A stretch of 62,428 nt of DNA from Bacillota bacterium (GCA_017431785.1 JAFRKJ010000050.1:1-62428), one strand, 5' to 3'; positions 7,221 through 17,473 are shown, counted from the first letter of the stretch. The notes: a model not told the origin generated them from the letters alone. Numbers and translations are program-made.

Positions 7221-8660
7221 ATGATAAATTTATCTGAATATAGAAAAGTACATTGTATAGGCATCGGCGGTATCGGTTTATCTGCTGTTGCTGAAGTTTT
7301 TATGTCCAGAGGATTTGAAGTATCCGGATCGGACATGCGTGAAAGTGATATTACAGAACGGCTCCTGGAACAGGGCGCTAAAATATTCCTTGGACACAGA
7401 GCAAAGAACGTTGAGAATGCAGATCTCGTCGTATATACCGTTGCCGTCGGAGATGACAATCCTGAGCTCAAGAGAGCCCGGGAACTTGGTATACCTACGA
7501 TCACAAGAGCCCAGGCACTTGGCGCGCTTATGGGTCGGTACAAAAGCAGTATCGCCATTTCTGGCACCCACGGAAAGACAACGACCACATCCATGGTATC
7601 GCTGATTCTGAAGGATGCAGACAGAGAGCCAACGATTCTCGTAGGCGGAAACCTGGATGAAATCGGCGGAAACTGCTATGTGGGGGGAGACGAATTCTTC
7701 GTCACCGAAGCCTGTGAATACAGAGACAGTTTTCTGGAACTGCGGCCGAATATCGAGATCATACTCAACATTGATTCCGACCATCTGGATTACTTCAAAG
7801 ATGTAGGCCATATCGCAAGATCATTCCAGAAGTTTGCCCGTCTCGTTCCGGAAGACGGAGTCGTCATTGCATACGACGCGAACGCATATGTCAGCAGCGC
7901 GACGGAAGGCCTCCCGAATGTTGTGACATTCGGTATCTCCAGAGGCTGTGATTACTATGCGAGCAACATTGGATTCGATACGGAAGGCATGCCGTACTTC
8001 AATGTGAATCACGGAGGAGAGACCCTCTGCACCATTAAACTGCAGATTCCGGGAGAGCATAATATTCTCAATGCGTTGGCTGCCTTTGCGTGCAGCCATA
8101 TTCTCGGCGTAGAGGTCAGCGACATCGTCAGAACACTGGAGAAGTACCACGGAACTCACAGAAGATTCGACGTTTTGGGAAGAACGAGTACGGACGTCAA
8201 GATTATTGACGATTACGCGCATCATCCTACTGAGATCAAGGCCACCCTCGCAGCGGTCAAAAACATGAAGCACGAAACCCTTTGGTGCCTGTTCCAGCCG
8301 CACACGTATACGAGAACCATGGCCCTGATGGATGAGTTCGGAGAGGCTTTTGACAATGCGGATGAAATCATCCTCGCGGAAATATATGCCGCAAGAGAGA
8401 CAAATATATACAAGATCAGTTCAAAGTCACTGATGGAGAAGATACTGGAGCACGATTCATCCAAACATGTCTTCTACATTGAGGACTTTGAGGATATCGC
8501 CAGCTTCGTCTATGAGAAGGCGGGTCCGGGGGATCTGGTTCTCACCATGGGCGCGGGAGATATCAATAAAGTCGGAAAGATGATTCTCGACATGGACGCA
8601 GCAAGAATAGAAGCTATCAGGAAGACGAAAGTAAGGGAATTCAAAAAAATCGAAGACTAG
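7221..8660 (+). CDS. murC: UDP-N-acetylmuramate--L-alanine ligase
   Basis: MurC adds L-Ala to UDP-MurNAc in the cytoplasm, the first amino acid step of peptidoglycan precursor synthesis. The 479-residue protein has the N-terminal UDP-binding HCIGIGGIGLSAVAEV (residue 10 on), the ATP P-loop SGTHGKTTTTSM near 115, the Mur signature IDDYAHHPTEI near 335, and LFQPHTYTRT after it. The start is ATG 7221 with AGGGGGA just before; an in-frame ATG at 7185 sits on the promoter and is unlikely. First gene of a run with prs, pth and mfd; it occupies the place glmU often has in related clusters. Confidence 0.95.
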   Translation: MINLSEYRKVHCIGIGGIGLSAVAEVFMSRGFEVSGSDMRESDITERLLEQGAKIFLGHRAKNVENADLVVYTVAVGDDNPELKRARELGIPTITRAQALGALMGRYKSSIAISGTHGKTTTTSMVSLILKDADREPTILVGGNLDEIGGNCYVGGDEFFVTEACEYRDSFLELRPNIEIILNIDSDHLDYFKDVGHIARSFQKFARLVPEDGVVIAYDANAYVSSATEGLPNVVTFGISRGCDYYASNIGFDTEGMPYFNVNHGGETLCTIKLQIPGEHNILNALAAFACSHILGVEVSDIVRTLEKYHGTHRRFDVLGRTSTDVKIIDDYAHHPTEIKATLAAVKNMKHETLWCLFQPHTYTRTMALMDEFGEAFDNADEIILAEIYAARETNIYKISSKSLMEKILEHDSSKHVFYIEDFEDIASFVYEKAGPGDLVLTMGAGDINKVGKMILDMDAARIEAIRKTKVREFKKIED

Positions 8661-8675
8661 GAAGGAGAAGGTCAG

Positions 8676-9641
8676 ATGATGAAGAACAGCTTATTCTCAA
8701 GCTACAAGGTATTTGCGTGCAACTCGCATCCGGAGCTTGCAGAGGAAATCGCATCCATTATGGGAAAACCTCTCGGCGATCTGGAAGTCAAGCAGTTCAG
8801 TGATGGGGAAATCTGTGTGAATCTCGGAGAGACAGTCAGAGGTGTCGACTGTTTCGTGATCCAGTCGACATGCGGACCGGTCAATGACAATCTGATGGAA
8901 CTGCTGATCACGATCGACGCGATGAAGAGAGCTTCCGCCGGAAGAATCACCGCCGTTGTACCGTATTACGGATACGCCCGTCAGGATCGTAAGGCAAAGG
9001 CAAGAGATCCGATTACGGCCAAACTTGTAGCAGATATGATCGTCACAGCAGGCGCGGACAGAATCATCACAATGGATCTGCACGCAGCGCAGATTCAGGG
9101 CTTCTTCACGATTCCTGTGGATCATCTGATCGGACAGCCGCTCCTTACAGAATACTACAGAAAGCAGAATATAGATGATCTGGTCATCGTATCTCCGGAC
9201 CACGGCAGTGTGCCAAGAGCCAGAAATATGGCAGAACCTTTGAACTGCCCGATCGCCATCGTCGACAAGAGACGTCCGAAACCGAATGTCAGCGAAATCA
9301 TGAACATCATCGGCGACATCGAAGGCAAGAACTGTGTTCTGCTGGATGACATGATCGATACAGCAGGCACAATCACGAATGCGGCAAACGCCATCAAGGA
9401 AATGGGCGCGAAGAGTGTCAGAGCATGCGCAACACATCCGGTGCTTTCAGGTCCGGCCATTGAGCGTATCGAGGCGTCAGCGATCGAAGAGCTGGTAATT
9501 CTCAACACCATGCCGATTCCGGAAGAGAAGATGCTGGATAAGATCAAAGTAATCTCCGTCGGCCCTGTATTCGCAGAAGCGCTGACGAGAATCCACTGCA
9601 ACGAATCAATCAGTAAAATCTTCGCAGGGAACAGATTCTAA
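8676..9641 (+). CDS. prs: Ribose-phosphate pyrophosphokinase
   Basis: Prs makes PRPP from ribose 5-phosphate and ATP for purine, pyrimidine, His and Trp synthesis. At 321 residues it has the family length and motifs: [25 protein letters not shown] near residue 97, the metal-binding [11 protein letters not shown] near 130, and the PRPP loop [12 protein letters not shown] near 222. AGGAAGGAGAAGG precedes ATG 8676; a second ATG follows immediately. It lies 15 bases after murC and abuts pth with no gap. Confidence 0.96.
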   Translation: MMKNSLFSSYKVFACNSHPELAEEIASIMGKPLGDLEVKQFSDGEICVNLGETVRGVDCFVIQSTCGPVNDNLMELLITIDAMKRASAGRITAVVPYYGYARQDRKAKARDPITAKLVADMIVTAGADRIITMDLHAAQIQGFFTIPVDHLIGQPLLTEYYRKQNIDDLVIVSPDHGSVPRARNMAEPLNCPIAIVDKRRPKPNVSEIMNIIGDIEGKNCVLLDDMIDTAGTITNAANAIKEMGAKSVRACATHPVLSGPAIERIEASAIEELVILNTMPIPEEKMLDKIKVISVGPVFAEALTRIHCNESISKIFAGNRF

Positions 9642-10232
9642 ATGTATGTCATAGCCGGCCTGGGAAATCCGGGCAGACAATATGAGAAGACACGTCATAA
9701 CATGGGCTTTCTTGTGGTGGATGAATTCGCCGCGGCCCATGGTATTGACGTACGCAGGATCAAGCATAAGGCCCTCATCGGGGAAGGACGAATCGCCGGT
9801 GAGAAGGTCCTGCTGGTCAAACCGCAGACCTATATGAATCTGAGCGGGGAATCGCTGAGAGAAGTGATGGCGTACTATGATGTCCCCATAGAGAACCTGA
9901 TTGTCGTATATGATGATATGGATCTGAAGACCGGAACCCTGCGCATACGGAAGAAGGGAAGCTCGGGGAGCCACAATGGCATGAAGTCAGTGATTTATCA
10001 GCTTCAGTCCGATGCGTTTCCGCGCATCCGCATCGGCATCGGATCCACTTCCGGTGATGAGTGGAAGGATTACGTCACAGGACAGGTCACGGAGAAGGAA
10101 GCCGGTATCCTGGCAGAGACGATCAGAAATGCCGCTGCTGCGCTGGAGTGTATCCTCACAGACGGCATCGACATCGCCATGAACAGGTTCAATACCAGCA
10201 AAAAGCATGACGAAGAGCATGCAGAAAAGTAA
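9642..10232 (+). CDS. pth: Peptidyl-tRNA hydrolase
   Basis: Pth recycles peptidyl-tRNA that drops off ribosomes. The 196-residue protein has GLGNPGRQYEKTRHNMGF at the N-terminus with the catalytic His of TRHNMGF near residue 20, and KPQTYMNLSGES and YDDMDLKTG with the expected Asn and Asp. It starts directly after the prs stop and ends three bases before mfd, so the genes are translationally coupled. Confidence 0.96.
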   Translation: MYVIAGLGNPGRQYEKTRHNMGFLVVDEFAAAHGIDVRRIKHKALIGEGRIAGEKVLLVKPQTYMNLSGESLREVMAYYDVPIENLIVVYDDMDLKTGTLRIRKKGSSGSHNGMKSVIYQLQSDAFPRIRIGIGSTSGDEWKDYVTGQVTEKEAGILAETIRNAAAALECILTDGIDIAMNRFNTSKKHDEEHAEK

Positions 10233-10235
10233 GAA

Positions 10236-13200
10236 ATGAAGATGATAAATATAGCCGGTGCGTCCGATGGACGCATCGCACCGTATATAGCTGAATCAAG
10301 AAGGGAAAGTGACGGTCAGTGCCTGATCGTGGTACCTACACTGAACAGGGCGCGCAGACTGCAGAGCGACCTTTCTTTTTTTAATGGAGAAGAACCTGTC
10401 TTTATTCTGCCGCCTGATGAAGACAGTGCAATGGCTTATGAAGCAAAGAGCAACGACTCTCTGCTTGAGCGCATGCGTGTGCTCAAGGCGCTGACAAATG
10501 GCGGTAAATGCACTGTAATCGCGCCTGTCACAGGAGCCATCCGCAGGATTCCTCCGAAAGAAGTCTTCACAGAAAACACACTGGAACTTGCGCTGGGGGA
10601 GGATCTGGATATTTCCGGACTGCGCAGTAAGCTGTCTCTTCTGGGATATGAGCGGGCCACAATGGTGGAAGCACGCGGTGAATACAGTATCAGGGGCGGC
10701 ATCATCGACATTTTTACACCGGAAGGGGAAGACCCTTACCGGATAGAGCTCTTCGATACGGAAATCGATTCCATCAGATCCTTTGATATCGATTCTCAGC
10801 GTTCTATTGAGAATCTGGAGCATCTTACTGTTTTTCCGTGCTCCCAGATCACCAGAGACGAAAAGATATTTGCAAAGGCATCCGGGCGCATTCAGAGAGC
10901 TTATGACAGAGCCATCAAACGGGCAAAAGGCAAAAACAGCGCAGATGACGAGCACAGCATCAATAGAGCAGCAGAACTGGAAAAACGCAGAGATCAGCTG
11001 CTGGAGTATGCAGAGGGAATGATCAATCTCCAGTATCTGGAGAGATTTCTGGGCTACTTCTATGACGAAACAGCATACATCTGGGACTATATGGACCGTC
11101 CGCAGCTGATGGTAGACGATCCTTCAAGGATACTGGAAACCCTGGAGGCGTCCATCAAAGAGCGTAATTATGAAATCGAGAGCATCCTCGAGAGCGGCAG
11201 GGGAATCAAGGAGGATTTCGCAGCGCTCTACGATGAGGATGATTTTTTCAGAATATACAGATTGGCAGAAGAGCGGGATCTGGAGTGCACCATCTTCACG
11301 CCTTTTGTCATGACCATCAGAGGCAGTAAGGATTCCGCGGAGGGTCCGGCTCTCACGGAGTTGAAACAGGTCGAGACCAGGCAGATGCCGCAATATGACG
11401 GTCATATGGATCAGCTGCGGGCGGATCTGGAAGGATACATTGCCAGAGGATTCGATGTGCGCATCGTCTGCAGTACGGATGACAGAATGAAGAATATGCT
11501 GGAATTTGTGCAGCATGAGGACTTCAATGAGCGCATTCTGCCGGGACGGTATGAAGCAGGTCATGTGAGCGTTGAAAACGGCGTTCTCACAGCCGGCATG
11601 GAACTCACAGATCAAAAGCTTTGCTATATTTGGGAAGGTGACATATTCGGGGGAAGCCGCAAGACAAAAAGACGCTCGAAATCTGCAAGGGGCGGCAATC
11701 CAATCAAGAGTTTTGCCGATGTGCAGAAGGGGGATTACGTCGTACACGAGAGCCACGGCATCGGCAAGTTCACAGGGATTGAACAGCTGATCGTTCAGGG
11801 CATCAAACAGGATTTTCTGAAGGTTGAATATGCAGGGACCGACATGCTGTACATTCCGGTGGATCAGCTGGACAGCCTGCAGAAGTATATCGGCGGGGAA
11901 GGGATATCCCCGAAGCTCAACAAACTTTCCGGAAATGAATGGAAGGCGACGAAGGCAAGGGCACAGGCTGCGGTGTCCGATTTGGCCAATGAACTGATTC
12001 GTGTGGCCAATGTCAGACGCAATACAGGCGGCTATGCCTTTGCAGAAGATACGGTCTGGCAGAAGGAATTTGAGGATTCTTTCCCGTATACGGAAACAGA
12101 CGATCAGCTTCGGTGCATCAGTGAAATCAAAGAGGATATGGAGAGACCTTATCCAATGGACAGACTGCTTTGCGGAGACGTAGGTTTCGGCAAGACAGAG
12201 GTTGCTGCCAGAGCACTGTTCAAGTGCGTAATAGAAGGCAAACAGGCGGCGGTGCTTGTTCCTACGACACTGTTGGCGAATCAGCATTATTACACGCTGA
12301 AGGAACGTTTCGAGAAATTTCCGGTCAGGGTGGAGATGCTGTCGCGTTTCCGCAGCGCAGCTCAGCAGAAAAAAATCGTCAGGGATATCGCGCATGGAGA
12401 TATAGACCTTGTCATAGGAACTCACAGAATTCTGTCATCAGATATGAAATTCAACGATCTTGGACTACTCGTCATCGATGAAGAGCAGCGGTTCGGCGTA
12501 CGGCATAAAGAGAAAATCAAGCAGCTTCGTGAAAATGTGGATGTGCTGACTTTGTCTGCCACACCAATTCCGAGAACATTGCACATGTCGCTCTCCGGCA
12601 TGAAGGACATGAGCACCATAGAAGAGCCGCCGGAAGGGAGATATCCGGTACAGACATATGTGATGGAGGAGGATTCCTTCCTGATTCGCGAAGCCATTGA
12701 AAAAGAGCTGGCCAGAGGAGGGCAGGTCTATGTTCTGAGCAATAGAGTCAGTTCCATACGCAGGACAGCATCAGCCATCCAGGAGTTAGTGCCAAACGCC
12801 AGCATTGCCGTCGGGCACGGGCAGATGAAAGAGACAGAGCTTGAGAACATCATCATGGATTTCGCTGCAGGCGAATACGATGTACTGGTTTCCACGACCA
12901 TCATTGAATCGGGCACAGATATTCCAAATGTCAACACGATGATCATACTGGACGCGGACAGGTTCGGTCTGGCGCAGCTTTACCAGCTGCGGGGACGTGT
13001 CGGCCGGTCCGGAAGAATCGCATATACATATCTCATGTACCGGAAGGATAAAGTGCTCTCAGAAATTGCGGAGAAGCGTCTCAAAGCCATCCGTGATTTC
13101 ACGGAATTCGGTTCCGGATTCAAAATCGCCATGCGCGATCTGGAACTGCGCGGGGCGGGAAATGTCCTGGGGCGTGAGCAGTCGGGGCATATGTTGGAAA

Positions 13201-13811
13201 TCGGATATGAACTCTACTGCAAACTGCTGGGAGAAGCGCTGCATGAGGCGGAACGTGCAGGAGAAACAGGTGAGTCAGCCCATGCGGAAGATTTAGGATC
13301 AGGCAGAAGGGAAGCAGAAGCTACAGCAGTCAATCTGCCGATACAGGCGATCATTCCAAGTCGTTACATAGACGATGAAGTGTTGAAACTTCAGATGTAT
13401 AAGAAAATCGCAATGATCGAGACAGAGGAAGATGCATCGGATCTTATAGACGAGTTCATCGACAGATTCGGAGATCCGCCGCTGCGCACCCAGAATCTCA
13501 TCAGATTGTCTCTTATCCGGGCAAAGGCAAAGAAACTCGGCATTACTGAGATATCCCAGGATGGATTCAAGCTCAAGTTTTCACTGATGCCCGATGTGCG
13601 GTTCGGTCCGGATGTCATACCGAATCTTGTGGAAGAATATGGCGACCGCATCAGGTTCAACGGCGGCAACAGACCGTTCATCAGACTGACGAGCGCTGTC
13701 CGGTCAGGTGCGGCAGGCAGACCTGCCAGTGAAGACTACACGCAGGGGATTCTAAAGGAACTGGAACAGTTCTTCAAGACAGCAGAAGGGGAAAACGGGA
13801 AGGTCAGCTGA
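10236..13811 (+). CDS. mfd: Transcription-repair coupling factor
   Basis: Mfd removes RNA polymerase stalled at DNA lesions and recruits UvrA. The 1191-residue protein has the UvrB-like N-terminal module with YSIRGGIIDIFTPE near residue 150, the RNA-polymerase-interacting region around 500 (GDYVVHESHGIGKFTGIE), the translocase Walker A GDVGFGKTEVA near 647, DEEQRFGV near 748, SATPIPRTL near 773, and QLRGRVGRSGR near 915. The C-terminal TRCF domain follows. It is the last gene of the murC-prs-pth-mfd run. Confidence 0.96.
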   Translation: MKMINIAGASDGRIAPYIAESRRESDGQCLIVVPTLNRARRLQSDLSFFNGEEPVFILPPDEDSAMAYEAKSNDSLLERMRVLKALTNGGKCTVIAPVTGAIRRIPPKEVFTENTLELALGEDLDISGLRSKLSLLGYERATMVEARGEYSIRGGIIDIFTPEGEDPYRIELFDTEIDSIRSFDIDSQRSIENLEHLTVFPCSQITRDEKIFAKASGRIQRAYDRAIKRAKGKNSADDEHSINRAAELEKRRDQLLEYAEGMINLQYLERFLGYFYDETAYIWDYMDRPQLMVDDPSRILETLEASIKERNYEIESILESGRGIKEDFAALYDEDDFFRIYRLAEERDLECTIFTPFVMTIRGSKDSAEGPALTELKQVETRQMPQYDGHMDQLRADLEGYIARGFDVRIVCSTDDRMKNMLEFVQHEDFNERILPGRYEAGHVSVENGVLTAGMELTDQKLCYIWEGDIFGGSRKTKRRSKSARGGNPIKSFADVQKGDYVVHESHGIGKFTGIEQLIVQGIKQDFLKVEYAGTDMLYIPVDQLDSLQKYIGGEGISPKLNKLSGNEWKATKARAQAAVSDLANELIRVANVRRNTGGYAFAEDTVWQKEFEDSFPYTETDDQLRCISEIKEDMERPYPMDRLLCGDVGFGKTEVAARALFKCVIEGKQAAVLVPTTLLANQHYYTLKERFEKFPVRVEMLSRFRSAAQQKKIVRDIAHGDIDLVIGTHRILSSDMKFNDLGLLVIDEEQRFGVRHKEKIKQLRENVDVLTLSATPIPRTLHMSLSGMKDMSTIEEPPEGRYPVQTYVMEEDSFLIREAIEKELARGGQVYVLSNRVSSIRRTASAIQELVPNASIAVGHGQMKETELENIIMDFAAGEYDVLVSTTIIESGTDIPNVNTMIILDADRFGLAQLYQLRGRVGRSGRIAYTYLMYRKDKVLSEIAEKRLKAIRDFTEFGSGFKIAMRDLELRGAGNVLGREQSGHMLEIGYELYCKLLGEALHEAERAGETGESAHAEDLGSGRREAEATAVNLPIQAIIPSRYIDDEVLKLQMYKKIAMIETEEDASDLIDEFIDRFGDPPLRTQNLIRLSLIRAKAKKLGITEISQDGFKLKFSLMPDVRFGPDVIPNLVEEYGDRIRFNGGNRPFIRLTSAVRSGAAGRPASEDYTQGILKELEQFFKTAEGENGKVS

Positions 13812-13885
13812 GGATGCAGATCACTGGGAATACAAACAGTTGAGAATACAGATATCGAATCGTTAAATGAAGGAGGATTTTTTTC

Positions 13886-14668
13886 ATGGTTAAAGTTGTT
13901 ATTACTGCGCCGCGCGGCGCGATGGACAGTCTCATCGTCCAGGAAGCATTCAAAAATGAACACATCCAGGTGGTTGGATGCGTGGGTACACCGGGGAGAG
14001 ATTATATCGGAAAGGATGCCGGTCAGGTATGCGGAATTGGTCAGGACATCGGCGCGCTGGTGTATGACAGCCTGGAAGCGGAGACAGGGAAGGGCATGCT
14101 CATCGACCTGTGCGACGTCGTTGTTGACTATTCCAGAATCGAAGTCAGCATGGATACACTGGCCAAATGTGTCGCGCACGGCAAAGCCTATCTCTGCGGG
14201 ACGACAGGATTCTCCGACGAGCAGCTTGCTGCCTTTGCAAAGGCAGCAGAGAGCATTGCGCTGATGCAGACAGCGAACACCTCCTATGTGGTCACTGTCA
14301 TGAAAAAGCTTCTGCGTGAGGCGGCCGCCCTGCTGGAAGAGAAAGCCGGCATGGAGATCATCGAACTGCATTCCGACACAAAGCTGGATGCGCCGAGCGG
14401 CACTGCTATAGAGCTTGCAGAGGAGATGGCGGCGGGCATGAAGAACAAAGGCTATGAGGATATTACATTCCACTCCGTCCGTGCAGGCAATACGCCGAGC
14501 AGCCATCATGTCCTCTTCGGATGTCAGGGCGAGATGTTCCAGATCACCCATGATGCTTACGACTGGCGCTGCTATGCCATCGGCGCCTGCGACGCGATTC
14601 TCTACCTGGCAGCACGACAGGAAGCAGGAGAACCGGGCTCATACACCATGTTTGATGTGATAGGTTAA
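13886..14668 (+). CDS. dapB: 4-Hydroxy-tetrahydrodipicolinate reductase
   Basis: DapB makes tetrahydrodipicolinate for lysine and diaminopimelate. The 260-residue protein has a Rossmann start (VKVVITAPRGAMDSLIV), CGTTGFSDEQ near residue 110 and KLDAPSGTA near 167. The catalytic His and Lys of the usual HHxxK region are kept as ELHSDTK, but the second His is Ser, and the nucleotide loop lacks the typical GxxGxMG spacing; both are departures from the E. coli enzyme. AAGGAGGA precedes ATG 13886. No other lysine gene is nearby; a promoter inside the 75-base gap after mfd is not obvious. Confidence 0.85.
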   Translation: MVKVVITAPRGAMDSLIVQEAFKNEHIQVVGCVGTPGRDYIGKDAGQVCGIGQDIGALVYDSLEAETGKGMLIDLCDVVVDYSRIEVSMDTLAKCVAHGKAYLCGTTGFSDEQLAAFAKAAESIALMQTANTSYVVTVMKKLLREAAALLEEKAGMEIIELHSDTKLDAPSGTAIELAEEMAAGMKNKGYEDITFHSVRAGNTPSSHHVLFGCQGEMFQITHDAYDWRCYAIGACDAILYLAARQEAGEPGSYTMFDVIG

Positions 14669-14670
14669 TG

Positions 14671-14699
14671 TTGACGAACAGGGGAGGATATGAGATACT
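14671..14699 (+). promoter_or_regulatory. Promoter of the first antiporter gene
   Basis: TTGACG (14671-14676) and GATACT (14694-14699) are 17 bases apart, starting just after the dapB stop. Confidence 0.6.
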
Positions 14700-14750
14700 T
14701 ATTGCACTTGCGTATCGCTACTAGAAAAACAGTTTTGGAGGACATTTGAT

Positions 14751-16031
14751 ATGACTGCTTCGCAGATTATTGCACTGGCTATTTTCGTAGCCGTCATCGC
14801 GGTTATCGTATCCGAGAAGCTTCACAGAGCAGCCTGTGCCCTCATTGGCGCGGTACTACTGATTCTGATTGGCATACTGGAACCGCACGAGGCCTTGGGA
14901 TTTATTGATTTCAACACCATCGGCGTACTGATTGGTATGATGATGTTCGTTGCCGTTGTCAAAAATTCCGGAATATTCGAATATCTCGCTGTGAAATCAG
15001 CGAAGATCGCGAAGGGAAATCCGTGGAAGATCATGGTCTACTTCATGATCATCACCGCTGTGCTTTCCGCATTCCTGGACAACGTCACAACGGTTCTGCT
15101 CATCGGACCGATGACATTCAGTATCTGTAAGACACTGGAACTGAACCCGATTCCGTTCCTGATGACACAGATCATCGCATCTAATGTAGGCGGAACCGGT
15201 ACACTAATCGGAGACCCACCTAACATCATGATCGGCAGTGCAGCCGACATCCCATTCGTTTCATTTATTATCTATGATGGTCCAATTGTTGTCATCACAA
15301 TGATCGCAACGATTTTCGCATTCAAGTTCATCTACAAGAAGGGGCTTTCGGTTGCGCCTGAGAAGATGGAACTGATTATGAAGATGGATGAAAAAGCTGA
15401 GATCAGAGATCAGGTGCTGTTCTACAAGAGCATCGTGATGATCTGTCTGGTCGCACTGGCTTTCATACTGCATGATACATTGGAACTGAAGACAAGCGTC
15501 ATCGCACTCTCATGTGCAGCGCTCATGATTCTGATCGGTAAGCAGGACGTTGAAGAGACCGTTCACGACGTTGAGTGGCCGACGATCGTCTTCTTCGCCT
15601 TCCTGTTCATCGTAGTAGGCGGCCTTGAGAAGGTCGGACTGATTCATATGCTCGCGGTAACCCTCATGGATGCAACAGGAACACATTACGTCATCCTGAT
15701 GATCGTGCTTCTGTGGGTTTCAGCAATCTGTTCAGCAGTGCTGGACAACATTCCGTTTGTCGCAACGCTGATTCCGCTGATTCAGCAGATGGAAGAAGCA
15801 GGGCTGGATGTATGGCCGCTTTGGTGGGCCGTATCCATCGGTGCGTGCTTCGGCGGAAACGGAACGATCATCGGCGCATCAGCCAACGTCGTTCTGACTG
15901 GTATTGCAAACAGAAGAGGATATCCGATCACATTCATCGACTTCCTGAAAATCGGCGGACCGATGATGATCATGTCGATCATTCTGGCAACGATTTATCT
16001 GCTGATTCTCTTCGGGAGATACTGGGCATAA
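14751..16031 (+). CDS. NhaD/ArsB-type (ion transporter superfamily) membrane transporter, copy 1
   Basis: This 426-residue protein has about eleven hydrophobic segments and the ion-transporter-superfamily features shared by NhaD Na+/H+ antiporters and ArsB: FLDNVTTVLLIGP near residue 108, NVGGTGTLIGDPPNIM near 147, VLDNIPFVATLIP near 330 and ACFGGNGTIIGASANVV near 365. The two inverted repeats with helix breaks and Asn/Asp pairs fit cation binding. GGAGGA precedes ATG 14751. A near-identical copy follows at 16184-17464 (about 88 percent of residues the same by eye). Na+/H+ exchange is more likely than arsenite export since no ars genes are present, but the substrate is not proven. Confidence 0.8.
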   Translation: MTASQIIALAIFVAVIAVIVSEKLHRAACALIGAVLLILIGILEPHEALGFIDFNTIGVLIGMMMFVAVVKNSGIFEYLAVKSAKIAKGNPWKIMVYFMIITAVLSAFLDNVTTVLLIGPMTFSICKTLELNPIPFLMTQIIASNVGGTGTLIGDPPNIMIGSAADIPFVSFIIYDGPIVVITMIATIFAFKFIYKKGLSVAPEKMELIMKMDEKAEIRDQVLFYKSIVMICLVALAFILHDTLELKTSVIALSCAALMILIGKQDVEETVHDVEWPTIVFFAFLFIVVGGLEKVGLIHMLAVTLMDATGTHYVILMIVLLWVSAICSAVLDNIPFVATLIPLIQQMEEAGLDVWPLWWAVSIGACFGGNGTIIGASANVVLTGIANRRGYPITFIDFLKIGGPMMIMSIILATIYLLILFGRYWA

Positions 16032-16057
16032 TCACAACAGACAGCAATCTAATAAGC

Positions 16058-16092
16058 AAAAAAAGAACAAGTGGGTCACTTGTTCTTTTTTT
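16058..16092 (+). terminator. Terminator between the two antiporter copies
   Basis: A 16-bp stem (AAAAAAAGAACAAGTG at 16058-16073 with its complement at 16077-16092) around a three-base loop, ending in a T run. Confidence 0.85.
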
Positions 16093-16107
16093 AATAAGTA
16101 GTATAAT
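16080..16107 (+). promoter_or_regulatory. Promoter of the second antiporter copy, overlapping the terminator
   Basis: TTGTTC (16080-16085) lies in the right arm of the terminator and is 16 bases from TATAAT (16102-16107), so each copy has its own promoter. Confidence 0.6.
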
Positions 16108-16183
16108 AAGGCTTGTGTGTGTTGAATATTGTATACATACAACACTGCGTAGAAGAATCATTATCATACTATGGAGGATAAAA

Positions 16184-17464
16184 ATGACCGCATCACAAAT
16201 TATTGCACTTGCTATTTTCGTAGCCGTCATTGCGGTAATCGTATCCGAAAAACTACACAGAGCAGCTTGCGCTCTTATTGGAGCTATGCTGCTTGTTTTG
16301 ATTGGGATACTGGAACCTGCAGAGGCGCTCGGATTTATCGACTTCAACACCATCGGCGTACTGATCGGCATGATGATGTTTGTAGCCGTCGTTAAAAACT
16401 CCGGTATTTTCGAATACCTTGCTGTGAAGGCAGCCAGAATCGCCAAGGGAAATCCTTGGAGAATTATGGTTTATTTCATGATCATTACAGCGGTTCTTTC
16501 TGCTTTCCTGGACAATGTTACGACTGTTCTGCTCATCGGACCAATGACATTCAGCATCTGTAAGACACTGGAGCTGAACCCGGTTCCGTTCCTGATGACA
16601 CAGATCATTTCATCCAATGTGGGCGGAACAGCAACACTGATCGGAGATCCGCCAAACATCATGCTGGGAAGCGCTGCAGATATTACATTCCTGCAGTTCA
16701 TTCTCTATGACGGACCGATCGTCGTTATCGTTATGATCGCAACTATACTGGGATTCAGACTGCTGTATCACAAGGGACTGACTGTAACACCGGAAAAGAT
16801 GGAACTCATCATGAAGATGAATGAGAAGGAAGAAATCAGAGATCAGGTACTCTTCTACAAGAGCATCATCATGATCTGTCTGGTTGCACTGGCATTCATT
16901 CTGCATGACACACTGGGCCTTAAGACAAGCATCATCGCTCTTTCCTGTGCAGCACTGATGATCCTGATCGGCAAGCAGGACGTAGAAGAGACCGTTCACG
17001 ACGTTGAATGGCCGACGATCGTGTTCTTCGCGTTCCTGTTCATCGTCGTCGGCGGGCTGGAAAAGGTCGGCCTCATCCACATGATGGCGGAAGGAATGAT
17101 CAATGCGACAGGTTCCCATTATGTCATCCTGATGATCGTCATTCTCTGGGTATCCGCAATCTGTTCAGCAGTACTGGACAACATTCCGTTCGTTGCGACA
17201 CTTATTCCGCTGATCCAGACAATGGCTTCAGAGGGCATCGATGTATGGCCTCTCTGGTGGGCTGTATCCATCGGCGCATGCTTCGGCGGAAACGGAACGA
17301 TCATCGGCGCATCCGCCAACGTAGTACTGACAGGTATTTCAAACAGAAGAGGCTATCCGATTACCTTTATGGACTTCCTGAAGATCGGACTGCCGATGAT
17401 GCTTTTGTCCATCGTTCTGGCTACCATTTATCTGCTCATCCGTTTCGGAGGATACTGGAACTAG
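16184..17464 (+). CDS. NhaD/ArsB-type membrane transporter, copy 2
   Basis: This is the tandem paralogue of the gene at 14751-16031, again 426 residues and identical for the first 34. Changes cluster in the segment about residues 165-200, in the loop near residues 305-312 (LAVTLMDATGT in copy 1, MAEGMINATGS in copy 2) and at the very C-terminus. All core motifs (FLDNVTTVLL, GDPPNIM, LDNIPFVATL, GGNGTIIGASAN) are intact, so both copies should work. The start is ATG 16184 with GGAGGA; the open frame continues upstream through copy 1 in another frame, but that is a shadow. Confidence 0.8.
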   Translation: MTASQIIALAIFVAVIAVIVSEKLHRAACALIGAMLLVLIGILEPAEALGFIDFNTIGVLIGMMMFVAVVKNSGIFEYLAVKAARIAKGNPWRIMVYFMIITAVLSAFLDNVTTVLLIGPMTFSICKTLELNPVPFLMTQIISSNVGGTATLIGDPPNIMLGSAADITFLQFILYDGPIVVIVMIATILGFRLLYHKGLTVTPEKMELIMKMNEKEEIRDQVLFYKSIIMICLVALAFILHDTLGLKTSIIALSCAALMILIGKQDVEETVHDVEWPTIVFFAFLFIVVGGLEKVGLIHMMAEGMINATGSHYVILMIVILWVSAICSAVLDNIPFVATLIPLIQTMASEGIDVWPLWWAVSIGACFGGNGTIIGASANVVLTGISNRRGYPITFMDFLKIGLPMMLLSIVLATIYLLIRFGGYWN

Positions 17465-17473
17465 GGTGAGAAC

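Noticed and set aside
15713-16183. An N-terminal extension of the second antiporter reaching back into copy 1
   Set aside because: It is copy 1 read in another frame; the true start at 16184 has a ribosome site and gives a protein of the same length as copy 1.
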